A stretch of 22,050 nucleotides of DNA from contig URQQ01000067.1 of assembly GCA_900549995.1 (NCBI GenBank), positions 1-22,050 of the forward strand, in the 5' to 3' direction. Each line of letters begins with the position of its first letter. The stretch's first letter is position 1. A program made the position numbers and the translations under genes. Shown piece by piece: positions 14,859 through 21,793 of the stretch. Source of the DNA: an uncultured Lachnospiraceae bacterium. Its GTDB lineage: Bacteria; Bacillota; Clostridia; Lachnospirales; Lachnospiraceae. Below the pieces are notes generated by a model that searched no databases, was not told the DNA's origin, and saw only the letters and a list, made by a program, of their open reading frames with translations.

Positions 14859-15062
14859 TATGTGGATTTGCACAGAAATCCCCCCAAAGGCTTTTTTAGT
14901 GAAATTTTTAACGCAGCTTCGGCATCTAACCCATTTTTTTAGGTTTTTGTATCTTTTTGTCTCTTTTTTCGCCGTTTTGCACAATTTTATACACTTTATT
15001 TTATGCATATTCACCATTTTCTTTTGTGCACAATGTCCATTCCAAGTTTCTGGAAAGCGTTT
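14859..15062. other. AT-rich non-coding stretch between the efflux operon and the symporter
   Basis: Short open frames on both strands here have no ribosome sites and no recognisable products. The stretch contains many A and T runs, a 6-bp hairpin GGATTT/AAATCC just upstream of the symporter -35 box, and a perfect palindrome TTGTGCACAA at 15024-15033. I looked for a second glycine aptamer and did not find its conserved blocks. Nothing else is supported. Confidence 0.55.
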
Positions 15063-15089
15063 AAAAAACCGCCTTAAAAGACGGTTTTT
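15063..15089 (-). terminator. Intrinsic terminator of the ABC efflux operon
   Basis: On the minus strand AAAAACCGTC pairs with GGCGGTTTTT (15089-15080 with 15073-15064; one T-G pair) around a 6-base loop and is followed by a T run to 15063. It lies 12 bases past the stop of the small membrane protein. Confidence 0.88.
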
Positions 15090-15101
15090 CAGTAATTTTG
15101 C

Positions 15102-15506
15102 CTATTCTTTAGACTGATACAATCCCCACAGATAAAGCAGTGGGAAAATGAACCCAATCAGTGTAGTGGCAATGGTCAATCCTGTCATCGCAATGCCTGA
15201 AGTAATGATTGAAACGACATCAATCAGGATATAAACAATCATTAAAACAAGCGCTACTTTAAATGCTTTTCCGCTGACACCGAGAATTCCACACACAATA
15301 GAACATAAAACGCTGACCGCCGAAATCGCCATATTCAGTGGTGTATATGCAGCCTTCGCCTGCTCTATAAGAGCAGGATCCATCCCTTCAATCTGATCCA
15401 GGCTCTGTACGCCAATATAACCTAACACAATAGATATCACACTGAACACTCCGAAGACAATCAGCAGGATCGATATGACTTTTAATAATTTTGTTGGTTT
15501 AAACAT
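15102..15506 (-). CDS. Small integral membrane protein with four hydrophobic segments, 134 aa, unknown function
   Basis: I do not recognise a characterised family. The protein starts MFKPTKLLKVISILLIVFG and has four hydrophobic stretches (about residues 9-30, 50-72, 78-102 and 105-128) joined by short loops; it ends LWGLYQSKE. The ATG at 15506 is chosen because AAGGAGG lies 7 bases before it; a longer frame opening at 15542 lacks such a site. It lies 68 bases downstream of the ABC permease and ahead of the operon terminator, so it is probably co-transcribed with the transporter and may be an accessory membrane component. That link is inference from position only. Confidence 0.72.
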   Translation of the reverse strand: MFKPTKLLKVISILLIVFGVFSVISIVLGYIGVQSLDQIEGMDPALIEQAKAAYTPLNMAISAVSVLCSIVCGILGVSGKAFKVALVLMIVYILIDVVSIITSGIAMTGLTIATTLIGFIFPLLYLWGLYQSKE

Positions 15507-15513
15507 AGTTACT

Positions 15514-15520
15514 CCTCCTT
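15514..15520 (-). promoter_or_regulatory. Ribosome binding site fixing the start of the small membrane protein
   Basis: AAGGAGG on the minus strand, 7 bases before ATG 15504-15506. It rules out the 12-residue N-terminal extension of the longer frame. Confidence 0.8.
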
Positions 15521-15574
15521 CTCTCTGAACAGGTACAGCCATACTGTACCAGGTTAATATATCTCACTCCCGCC

Positions 15575-16813
15575 TTACAGCTGCCGCAATGCGTCAATCG
15601 GACTCATCTTGGCCGCCTTTCTGGCCGGATAGATACCAAATATAATTCCTACACTGCACGAAAAGCAAGTTGTCAAAATAATGGCTGTCGGTGACAGCCT
15701 TGCTGACAGTCCCCCGATTTTCAATGCCGATACAATTCCCGCAATACTTGCACCAATGATGATGCCTATGATACCGCCGATACCAGATATAATTGCAGAC
15801 TCACATAAAAACTGAGCGATGATGGAAGATGTCTTGGCTCCCAAAGCTTTTCGGATACCGATTTCTCTTGTCCTCTCGGTTACCGATACAAGCATGATAT
15901 TCATTACTCCTATACCGCCTACAAGAAGTGATATCCCCGCAACAAATGCGATAAACGCTGTGACACCGTCCAAAACAGTTCCCATATACTTGGTCATCTC
16001 TTCCAGGCCGCTCTGCTTAATAAACAGGTCTTTGCCATCATTGGTATGTCTGGAATCCAGCACCTGAATTGCAGCTTTCGTAACAACATTCGAATCCGTT
16101 CCTTCTTTCAGATAAACAGACACAGAAGAAAATGTTTCCATCTTCGTCCCAAATGTCTCAGATAAAGTATACGGCATTTCCAGATATACCGGCATAGACA
16201 TGCCGAACATTTTCATCTGCTCCTCCATGGCCGCCTGATATTCAGCGTCCACGTCACGTATACCGACAATCCGTACGTCATAAAGTTTTCCTTCTACATC
16301 CAGCTCCAGGTCCATTCCCACTACGTCTGATGTACCAAACATATAAGCAGCGCTCGCCTTATCGATCACGCAGACCATGTTCGCATTTGCAACATCATCC
16401 TCAGTGAAATACCTTCCGCTGACTACTTTCAATTGATTCGGGTTAAATTCCTCCCCGGGATTCGCCAACGTCAGGCTGGCATCAAATTGCCCTTTTCTTG
16501 TTGTGATAGCGCCCATTGCTCCTGTTCCGACCGACACTCCGGCAACTTTATCGCCCAGACGATCCTGAAGAGCGCTTACATCATCCTCTGTTATAAGTGA
16601 AAGATTCGTTGTCTCTTCTTTATTCGTAATAATGGTGACACTCTTAATCTCGGTCTGCGACATAACATCGGCCTTCAGCCCGCTTCCAATTGCGAGGATT
16701 GTGATAACCGATGAAATACCTATGATAATACCAAGCATTGTCAGAAATGACCGTCCCTTATTCGAGCGGATGCTGTACAGTGCCATTTTTACATATTCTA
16801 CAAACTGTCCCAT
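15575..16813 (-). CDS. ABC transporter permease, MacB/FtsX type, 412 aa
   Basis: Membrane subunit of a mechanotransmission-type ABC exporter. One helix near residues 22-44 (SFLTMLGIIIGISSVITILA) is followed by a large extracytoplasmic domain (about 45-275) and three C-terminal helices. The FtsX-family cytoplasmic signatures VTERTREIGIRKALGA (after helix 2) and the C-terminal YPARKAAKMSPIDALRQL are both present. The extracytoplasmic domain matches the MacB periplasmic-core type in length. It follows the adaptor gene by 13 bases. With the ATPase and adaptor it forms an efflux-type system, probably for a peptide, antibiotic or envelope substrate; the substrate is not evident. Confidence 0.92.
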   Translation of the reverse strand: MGQFVEYVKMALYSIRSNKGRSFLTMLGIIIGISSVITILAIGSGLKADVMSQTEIKSVTIITNKEETTNLSLITEDDVSALQDRLGDKVAGVSVGTGAMGAITTRKGQFDASLTLANPGEEFNPNQLKVVSGRYFTEDDVANANMVCVIDKASAAYMFGTSDVVGMDLELDVEGKLYDVRIVGIRDVDAEYQAAMEEQMKMFGMSMPVYLEMPYTLSETFGTKMETFSSVSVYLKEGTDSNVVTKAAIQVLDSRHTNDGKDLFIKQSGLEEMTKYMGTVLDGVTAFIAFVAGISLLVGGIGVMNIMLVSVTERTREIGIRKALGAKTSSIIAQFLCESAIISGIGGIIGIIIGASIAGIVSALKIGGLSARLSPTAIILTTCFSCSVGIIFGIYPARKAAKMSPIDALRQL

Positions 16814-16826
16814 ACGCCGCTCCTTC

Positions 16827-18533
16827 TTATTTACCGTCCGAAAGAACTGCCGTTGCCTTTGTTCCTTCCTTCAGATCACTGGATGCATTCGTTACAACTA
16901 CATCCCCTTCTTTTAATCCTGATTTGACTTCCACAGAATTATTAGACGAAATTCCAAGTTCTACATTCTTCTTTTTTACCACTCCGTTTTCAATTACGTA
17001 AACAAAATCACCTTCTGTACCTGTATTTACAACTTCATTTGAAAGACATAATACATTTTTGGCCTCTGCTACATTTAATGTTGCTTTCGCAGATACTCCT
17101 ATAATGATCTGGTCATCCGGATTGTCAATATGCAATGTTGCGCCGATGACCGGATTCCCTTTTTCATTGTTAACTGCAATTTTATTCACCTGAGTGATCG
17201 TTCCATTGTATGTATTCTGACCTATTTTGATCGTACCCTTGCCGCCTACAACAGCTTTCTCAAAATCACTGGATGGAATCTCCAGTTTCACTGCCACACT
17301 CTGATTGCTTGCAATTGTAAACAGCGGGCTGCCCTGAGCTGTCTGTGTTCCTTCTGCCACCTGTACATCAGAGATAACACCGTCAAATTCTGCCTTGATG
17401 CCTTCTTTCCCTTTCTGTACAAGTTCTTCTACACTCAGTGCAGAAAGTTCTGCCAGGTTCTCTGCGATCTGCATACTCTTTTTCTGTCCGCTTGTAAGTC
17501 CTGTAGAACTGGAAGACTGGCTGACAGCGGAAGCATTGGCCTGATCAAGCTGCGCCTGAAGGGCTGCTGCCTGCGCATCTGCGGCGTCTGCTGCTGCATA
17601 CATGTCATTCACGTCAACCAATTCGCCTCCAGCTGCTAATTCTGCCTGACAATCTGAAATTGTTTTTTCTAAGTCTTGTTTATCTTTGGGATATTGAACA
17701 AGAAAATCAGCAATTTCTTTTGCTCTGTCCTGTTTTTCTTTGTCCGTCTTCCCTTCATTAATTAAATCAAAATTTGCCTGTTCATTTACATAAGATTCAT
17801 ATGTTACATTTAATTCATCCAACTTTGCCTGTGCATCATTAAGGATAGGCTGGATCTTTTCTCTTTGTGCACTAATTTCGGCATTTTTAGTTTCTGCCTG
17901 TGCACTTGCCTCATCTGCTGCTGCCCGTAGCTGAGCTGCCTGATCCTGTGCGTCATACACCTGCTGCTGCAGACTGTTTATCTGTGCCGCCTGTGCATCC
18001 TCCGCCTGCTGCTGAGCCTCTGCTGCCTGCTGTGCTGCCTGATTGGTCTGCTCAATCGTACTCTGATTAGAAGCATAGGTAGACTGCAGCTGAAGCTGTG
18101 ATTCTGTATTATTTTTCTCCAAATCTTTTGTGTCGAATGTAACCAGCATATCTCCTGCTTTCACTGCCGTACCTACTTTTGCATTGCACGAGGCAATCGG
18201 CGCTGTTACCGGAGAATAGAACGTTTTTGTCACTTCACTTTCCACGTTGCCTGTAGTTGTATAGACCTCTTTTACATTACCTTTTTCTGCTTTAACAGCA
18301 CTCAACGATGTAATGCCCGTATCCTGCTTATCTGAAAGAGCATATACCGCTACCGCTATTACGCAAATCACTGCAATTACAGGTATGATAACCCAACCCG
18401 GCAGTTTCTTCTTTTTAGGCTTTTCATCCTTTCCCTCATCTTCAAAATCCTGAAGATCTGTTCTCTGGCTCTCCTCCATGACTTCCAGATCAAATTCATC
18501 TTTTTCATCTTTGTTTTTCTTCTTATTAAACAC
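16827..18533 (-). CDS. Membrane-anchored efflux adaptor (HlyD/MacA-like, RND-type periplasmic adaptor fold), 568 aa
   Basis: Adaptor subunit that in Gram-positives sits on the outer face of the membrane and couples to a MacB-like permease. A charged N-terminal tail of about 40 residues (Lys/Glu/Asp rich) precedes one membrane helix (about residues 44-66, LPGWVIIPVIAVICVIAVAV). Next come a half lipoyl-like segment (VTAPIASCNAKVGTAVKAGDML), a long Ala/Gln-rich coiled coil of some 200 residues, the second lipoyl half (FDGVISDVQVAEGTQTAQGSPLF), and beta-barrel domains to the C terminus. The GTG at 18533 is taken as start because AAAGGAG lies 6 bases before it; an upstream TTG at 18560 lacks a site. 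The unusually long coiled coil and tail make it larger than E. coli MacA. It lies 32 bases after the ATPase. Confidence 0.88.
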   Translation of the reverse strand: MFNKKKNKDEKDEFDLEVMEESQRTDLQDFEDEGKDEKPKKKKLPGWVIIPVIAVICVIAVAVYALSDKQDTGITSLSAVKAEKGNVKEVYTTTGNVESEVTKTFYSPVTAPIASCNAKVGTAVKAGDMLVTFDTKDLEKNNTESQLQLQSTYASNQSTIEQTNQAAQQAAEAQQQAEDAQAAQINSLQQQVYDAQDQAAQLRAAADEASAQAETKNAEISAQREKIQPILNDAQAKLDELNVTYESYVNEQANFDLINEGKTDKEKQDRAKEIADFLVQYPKDKQDLEKTISDCQAELAAGGELVDVNDMYAAADAADAQAAALQAQLDQANASAVSQSSSSTGLTSGQKKSMQIAENLAELSALSVEELVQKGKEGIKAEFDGVISDVQVAEGTQTAQGSPLFTIASNQSVAVKLEIPSSDFEKAVVGGKGTIKIGQNTYNGTITQVNKIAVNNEKGNPVIGATLHIDNPDDQIIIGVSAKATLNVAEAKNVLCLSNEVVNTGTEGDFVYVIENGVVKKKNVELGISSNNSVEVKSGLKEGDVVVTNASSDLKEGTKATAVLSDGK

Positions 18534-18539
18534 AACGCT

Positions 18540-18546
18540 CTCCTTT
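18540..18546 (-). promoter_or_regulatory. Ribosome binding site fixing the adaptor GTG start
   Basis: AAAGGAG on the minus strand ends 6 bases before GTG 18531-18533, while the longer frame's TTG at 18560 would place this site inside the coding region. Confidence 0.7.
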
Positions 18547-18565
18547 CCCTGTAGAAACACAATCT

Positions 18566-19273
18566 CTATCTGATCAACGATGATCTCTCCTCATTCAGAT
18601 AATCATCTACAATTTTTCCATCTTTGATGCAGATGACTCTTTTCGCCTGTTCAGCAATATCAGAGTCATGTGTGATCACAACTACTGTACGCCCTGCCTC
18701 ATGCAGCCCATTCAATATTCCCATGATCTCTTCTGTCGAATGAGAATCCAGATTTCCGGTAGGCTCATCTGCCAGTATGACCGGAGGTCTTGCCGCTATC
18801 GCCCGTGCTACTGCTACTCTCTGCTGCTGTCCGCCTGACATTTCCGACGGTTTATGCGTCATCCTGCTTCCAAGTCCAACCAGCTTCAGCGCATTTCTCG
18901 CAGCCATACGTCTTGTTTTCTTATCGAGTCCTCTATAAATTAACGGAAGCTCTACATTTCCTATAGCATCCAGATTCGCGATCAGGTTAAATCCCTGAAA
19001 GATAAAGCCGATCTCCTGATTCCGCACATCTGACAGCTCGTTATCCTTCATTCCCAGGACATCTTTTCCATGGAGATAATATCTGCCGGAAGTGGGCACA
19101 TCCAGACAGCCAATCATATTCATAAGCGTAGATTTTCCTGACCCGGAATGGCCAATGATCGCCACAAACTCCCCTTCTTCTATCTCAAGGCTTACACCGT
19201 CCAATGCTCGGACTTCGTTCTCTCCGGGATTGTAAATCTTACGCATATCTTCAATTCGTATTAGTGTTGCCAT
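18566..19273 (-). CDS. ABC transporter ATP-binding protein, MacB/LolD type, 235 aa
   Basis: Cytoplasmic ATPase that powers the adaptor/permease pair downstream. Canonical motifs: Walker A GHSGSGKST (41-49), Q-loop Gln93 in FIFQGFNL, signature SGGQQQR (146-152), Walker B VILADEP with catalytic Glu170, and H-loop His202 in VITHD. The A-loop region and the LDVPTSGRYYLHGKDV segment are typical of the MacB/LolD/FtsE group. It is first in the operon behind a clear promoter. The ATG at 19273 lies about 12 bases after GGGGGTG, rather far, but homologues begin at this point. Length is normal. Confidence 0.93.
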   Translation of the reverse strand: MATLIRIEDMRKIYNPGENEVRALDGVSLEIEEGEFVAIIGHSGSGKSTLMNMIGCLDVPTSGRYYLHGKDVLGMKDNELSDVRNQEIGFIFQGFNLIANLDAIGNVELPLIYRGLDKKTRRMAARNALKLVGLGSRMTHKPSEMSGGQQQRVAVARAIAARPPVILADEPTGNLDSHSTEEIMGILNGLHEAGRTVVVITHDSDIAEQAKRVICIKDGKIVDDYLNEERSSLIR

Positions 19274-19299
19274 TTTCTTTCTTCACCCCCTGTGCTACT

Positions 19300-19317
19300 G
19301 TACTATTGGATTAGTAC
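19300..19317. promoter_or_regulatory. Perfect palindrome GTACTA-N6-TAGTAC at the efflux-operon start site; candidate operator
   Basis: GTACTA (19300-19305) and TAGTAC (19312-19317) are perfect inverted copies separated by 6 bases. The site begins 1 base downstream of the -10 box on the minus strand and so covers the predicted transcription start. A dimeric repressor is the obvious reader. The GT...AC ends fit GntR-family operators in general; that is a weak inference, and no regulator gene is in the window. Confidence 0.55.
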
Positions 19318-19318
19318 A

Positions 19319-19347
19319 ATTATATATTACATCAGTATAAAATGCAA
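19319..19347 (-). promoter_or_regulatory. Promoter of the ABC efflux operon (TTGCAT, 17 bp, TATAAT)
   Basis: On the minus strand -35 TTGCAT (19342-19347) and a perfect -10 TATAAT (19319-19324) are 17 bases apart, giving a leader of about 40 bases before the ATPase ATG. Confidence 0.8.
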
Positions 19348-19367
19348 CTCTAAACATGCGATTTACT

Positions 19368-19409
19368 AAAAAAGATCATACACGACGGATATTCCATCAT
19401 GTATGATCT
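19368..19409 (-). terminator. Intrinsic terminator of the ribosomal protein operon after rplQ
   Basis: On the minus strand a 16-bp stem (19409-19394 with 19388-19373; AGATCATACATGATGG with one G-T and one A-C/T-G type mismatch region) has a 5-base loop and is followed by a T run to 19368. It lies 13 bases past the rplQ stop and separates that operon from the efflux-operon promoter just downstream. Confidence 0.9.
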
Positions 19410-19422
19410 CTTCATTTGCTGT

Positions 19423-19962
19423 TTATACTAATTCTAAAAGAACTTCCATTGCAGCATCACCTTTACGCTGGCCAATCTTAACGATTCTTGTATATCCACC
19501 ATTGCGGTCTGCATACTTAGGAGCGATTTCTGTAAATAATTTATCTACTAAATCAACTTTCTTTGTATTTTTCTTTTTACCTGCATTCTGAGCCGGTACA
19601 TCTGTCACTGTGTAAAGAACTTTCAGCATTTCTCTTCTTGCATGAAGTCTTGAAGGAAGATCTTTTTTGATCTTTTTCTCTACTTCATCATATACTGTAA
19701 CTGTTTTGCCTTCAGCATCTTTTTCTTTCACTCTCTTGCCTTCAGCATCTTTTCTTGCAACTTTCGCTTTTACAGTTACTTCTTCGAAATTGTCTTTCTC
19801 TTTCACTGCTAACGCGATCAGTCCCTCAGCTACTTTACGGATTTCTTTTGCTTTGGACTCAGTAGTAACAATTTTACCATTGTTTAATAAAGCTGTTACC
19901 TGATTTCTGATTAATGCTTTTCTCTGACTTGAAGTTCTTCCAAGTTTTCTATATTTTGCCAT
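19423..19962 (-). CDS. rplQ: 50S ribosomal protein L17 with an internal insertion, 179 aa
   Basis: Component of the large ribosomal subunit near the peptide exit tunnel. The N-terminal part (MAKYRKLGRTSSQRKALIRNQ) and the C-terminal part (LFTEIAPKYADRNGGYTRIVKIGQRKGDAAMEVLLELV) match bacterial L17 closely. Typical L17 is about 115-130 residues. Here roughly residues 57-103 are extra, charged and repetitive, containing KDAEGKRV and KDAEGKTV in tandem, and a short Lys-rich segment (AQNAGKKKNTKKV) is also longer than usual. The extra part keeps frame and codon style, so it is a real insertion rather than an error. It is last in the operon, after rpoA. Confidence 0.96.
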   Translation of the reverse strand: MAKYRKLGRTSSQRKALIRNQVTALLNNGKIVTTESKAKEIRKVAEGLIALAVKEKDNFEEVTVKAKVARKDAEGKRVKEKDAEGKTVTVYDEVEKKIKKDLPSRLHARREMLKVLYTVTDVPAQNAGKKKNTKKVDLVDKLFTEIAPKYADRNGGYTRIVKIGQRKGDAAMEVLLELV

Positions 19963-19993
19963 TGTTTTTCTCCTCCATTATGAACACGTGGTT

Positions 19994-20050
19994 ATGCACT
20001 TTCGGGCTTACTAGCCATGTGCGCAGTCATGCACTTTCGGGCTTACTGGC
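19994..20050. repeat. Direct repeat in the rpoA-rplQ spacer (2 x 22 bp)
   Basis: A 22-base unit containing ATGCACTTTCGGGCTTACT occurs at 19994-20015 and 20029-20050 with one mismatch and a 35-base period. It lies in the 98-base gap between rpoA and rplQ and is not part of either gene. Its role is unknown; it may be a local duplication that lengthened the spacer. Confidence 0.8.
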
Positions 20051-20060
20051 TGCTTATTTT

Positions 20061-21020
20061 CTATTCTTCTCCCTGGCTTAATTCTAAACCAAGTTCTTTT
20101 AATTTGGCCAATACTTCTTCTAAAGATTTGCGTCCAAGGTTACGTACCTTCATCATATCTTCAGGAGTTCTGTTTGTAAGCTCCTCAACAGTATTGATAC
20201 CAGCTCTCTTCAGGCAATTGTATGAACGAACAGAAAGTTCTAATTCATCAATGCTCATCTCAAGCACTTTTTCTTTTTCATCGTCTTCTTTTTCAATCAT
20301 GACTTCCGCTGTCTTGGCAACTTCAGAAAGATCGATGAACAGTTTCAAATGCTCATTCAGAACTTTAGCAGCTAAGCTGACTGCTTCATCTGGAAGCAGT
20401 GTTCCGTTGGTATATACGTCAAGTGTCAGCTTATCAAAATCTGTAATCTGTCCTACACGGGTATTTTCTACTGTAAGATTCACACGCTCAACAGGTGTAT
20501 AGATAGAATCAATCGGAATCACTGCGATCGGCAGGTCTTCATTTTTATTCTTATCAGCACTTACGTAGCCTCGTCCCTTTGTGATTGTCAGTTCCATGTA
20601 TAATTTGCTGTCCGCACCGCCGTTAAGCGTAGCAATTACAGCTTCCGGATTCATGATTTCGATATCAGAATCAACCTGAATATCAGCACCGGTTACAACC
20701 CCTTCACCTTCAAACTCTATATATGCAGTCTTTGGTTCATCTGTCTCTGAAGTATTCTTGATAGCCAATGATTTCAGATTCATGACAATCTCTGTTACAT
20801 CTTCTTTAACTCCCGGGATTGAACTGAACTCATGAAGAACTCCATCAATCTTAACCTGGCTGATAGCAGCTCCAGGAAGGGAAGAAAGCATAATCCTTCT
20901 AAGAGAATTGCCAAGTGTTGTACCATATCCTCTTTCAAGAGGTTCTACAACGAATCTTCCGTATTTTTTATCATCTGAAATTTCTGTAATTTCAATATTC
21001 GGTTTATTAAAATCAAACAC
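20061..21020 (-). CDS. rpoA: DNA-directed RNA polymerase alpha subunit, 319 aa
   Basis: RpoA dimerises to start RNA polymerase assembly, and its C-terminal domain contacts upstream promoter DNA and activators. The N-terminal domain (about residues 1-230) includes FVVEPLERGYGTTLGNSLRRIMLSSLPGAA; the C-terminal domain (about 250-319) has the helix-hairpin-helix ELSVRSYNCLKRAGINTVEEL and RNLGRKSLEEVLAKLKELG. An acidic linker (MIEKEDDEKEK) joins them. The start is GTG at 21020 with GGAGG 9 bases upstream. Length is normal. The 138-base gap before it holds a strong hairpin and a possible internal promoter, so it may be transcribed partly on its own. Confidence 0.98.
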   Translation of the reverse strand: MFDFNKPNIEITEISDDKKYGRFVVEPLERGYGTTLGNSLRRIMLSSLPGAAISQVKIDGVLHEFSSIPGVKEDVTEIVMNLKSLAIKNTSETDEPKTAYIEFEGEGVVTGADIQVDSDIEIMNPEAVIATLNGGADSKLYMELTITKGRGYVSADKNKNEDLPIAVIPIDSIYTPVERVNLTVENTRVGQITDFDKLTLDVYTNGTLLPDEAVSLAAKVLNEHLKLFIDLSEVAKTAEVMIEKEDDEKEKVLEMSIDELELSVRSYNCLKRAGINTVEELTNRTPEDMMKVRNLGRKSLEEVLAKLKELGLELSQGEE

Positions 21021-21062
21021 TACAAAGTCCCTCCTTGTGGGTTAATCAAATATTGAGGGTGA

Positions 21063-21091
21063 ATCATACTAAAAAATATCCATTGATGCAA
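21063..21091 (-). promoter_or_regulatory. Possible internal promoter for rpoA-rplQ (TTGCAT, 17 bp, TATGAT)
   Basis: On the minus strand -35 TTGCAT (21086-21091) and -10 TATGAT (21063-21068) are 17 bases apart, about 43 bases upstream of the rpoA start and just after a strong hairpin. Confidence 0.5.
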
Positions 21092-21093
21092 GG

Positions 21094-21123
21094 AGCCAAA
21101 TGTAAAAAACTTTACATTCGGCT
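21094..21123 (-). other. 13-bp hairpin in the rpsD-rpoA spacer
   Basis: AGCCAAATGTAAA (21094-21106) pairs with TTTACATTCGGCT (21111-21123; one G-T pair) around a 4-base loop. The minus strand continues CCTTGCATC, with no T tract directly after the stem, so it is more likely a processing or attenuation element than a full terminator. Confidence 0.6.
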
Positions 21124-21158
21124 GCTTAAGCGTCAGCATTGAATGCCCTGGCATCCTA

Positions 21159-21752
21159 TTATTTAGAATATAACTCGACAATCAACATTTCGTCTACAGG
21201 AACATCAATCGCTTCTCTGCGAGGAAGCTCTTTTACAGTACCTTTTAAGTTCTCTGTATCAATTTCCAGCCATTCTGGTACCAGTCTTCCGCCTGTAACT
21301 TCCAAGATATCTTTGTATCTCTGTGATCCTTTGTTTTTCTCTCTGATTTCAACTGTATCACCAGCTTTAACGATGTAAGACGGGATATTAACGATCTTAC
21401 CGTTTACTAAAACGTGTTTGTGGTCAACGATCTGTCTTGCCTCACGTCTTGTTCTTGCTAATCCCATACGGAATATAACATTATCTAATCTTGATTCCAG
21501 AAGAACCATCAGGTTTTCACCTGTCATACCGTTCATCTGTTTTGCCTTTGCATAGTAGTTTCTGAAAGGCTTCTCTAATACGCCATAGATAAATTTAGCT
21601 TTCTGTTTTTCACGTAACTGAAGACCATACTCGCTCATTTTTCTATTTGCTCTTTTTAACTGTCTGTTAGACTTTTTATCAATTCCTAAATAAATCGGAT
21701 CCATACCGAGAGATCTGCATCTTTTAAGAACCGGAACTCTATCTACTGCCAT
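21159..21752 (-). CDS. rpsD: 30S ribosomal protein S4, 197 aa
   Basis: Primary 16S rRNA-binding protein that nucleates assembly of the small-subunit body and often represses its own operon. The sequence MAVDRVPVLKRCRSLGMDP and the S4/RNA-binding domain (LESRLDNVIFRMGLARTRREARQIVDHKHVLVNG) are diagnostic; it ends DVPVDEMLIVELYSK. The N terminus has only one cysteine in the usual zinc-binding region, so it appears to be a zinc-independent form. The ATG at 21752 has an AGGAGG site. It sits in the conserved order rpsK-rpsD-rpoA-rplQ. Confidence 0.98.
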   Translation of the reverse strand: MAVDRVPVLKRCRSLGMDPIYLGIDKKSNRQLKRANRKMSEYGLQLREKQKAKFIYGVLEKPFRNYYAKAKQMNGMTGENLMVLLESRLDNVIFRMGLARTRREARQIVDHKHVLVNGKIVNIPSYIVKAGDTVEIREKNKGSQRYKDILEVTGGRLVPEWLEIDTENLKGTVKELPRREAIDVPVDEMLIVELYSK

Positions 21753-21793
21753 GTTCTTTCATCCTCCTATATAATAAATCGACTGTTATGAAA

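Noticed and set aside
14880..14930. A second glycine riboswitch upstream of the symporter
   Set aside because: A GCCGAAG-like string occurs on the minus strand, but the AGGCAAAAGGA block and the P1/P3 stems are missing.
15024..15033. TTGTGCACAA palindrome as a Rex or other operator
   Set aside because: It is short, not near the predicted symporter promoter, and follows the terminator of the efflux operon; there is not enough to support a function.
14817..15117. Two short frames in the gap between the symporter and the small membrane protein (66 aa minus, 85 aa plus)
   Set aside because: They overlap each other, a terminator or promoter elements, lack ribosome sites and have AT-driven composition.
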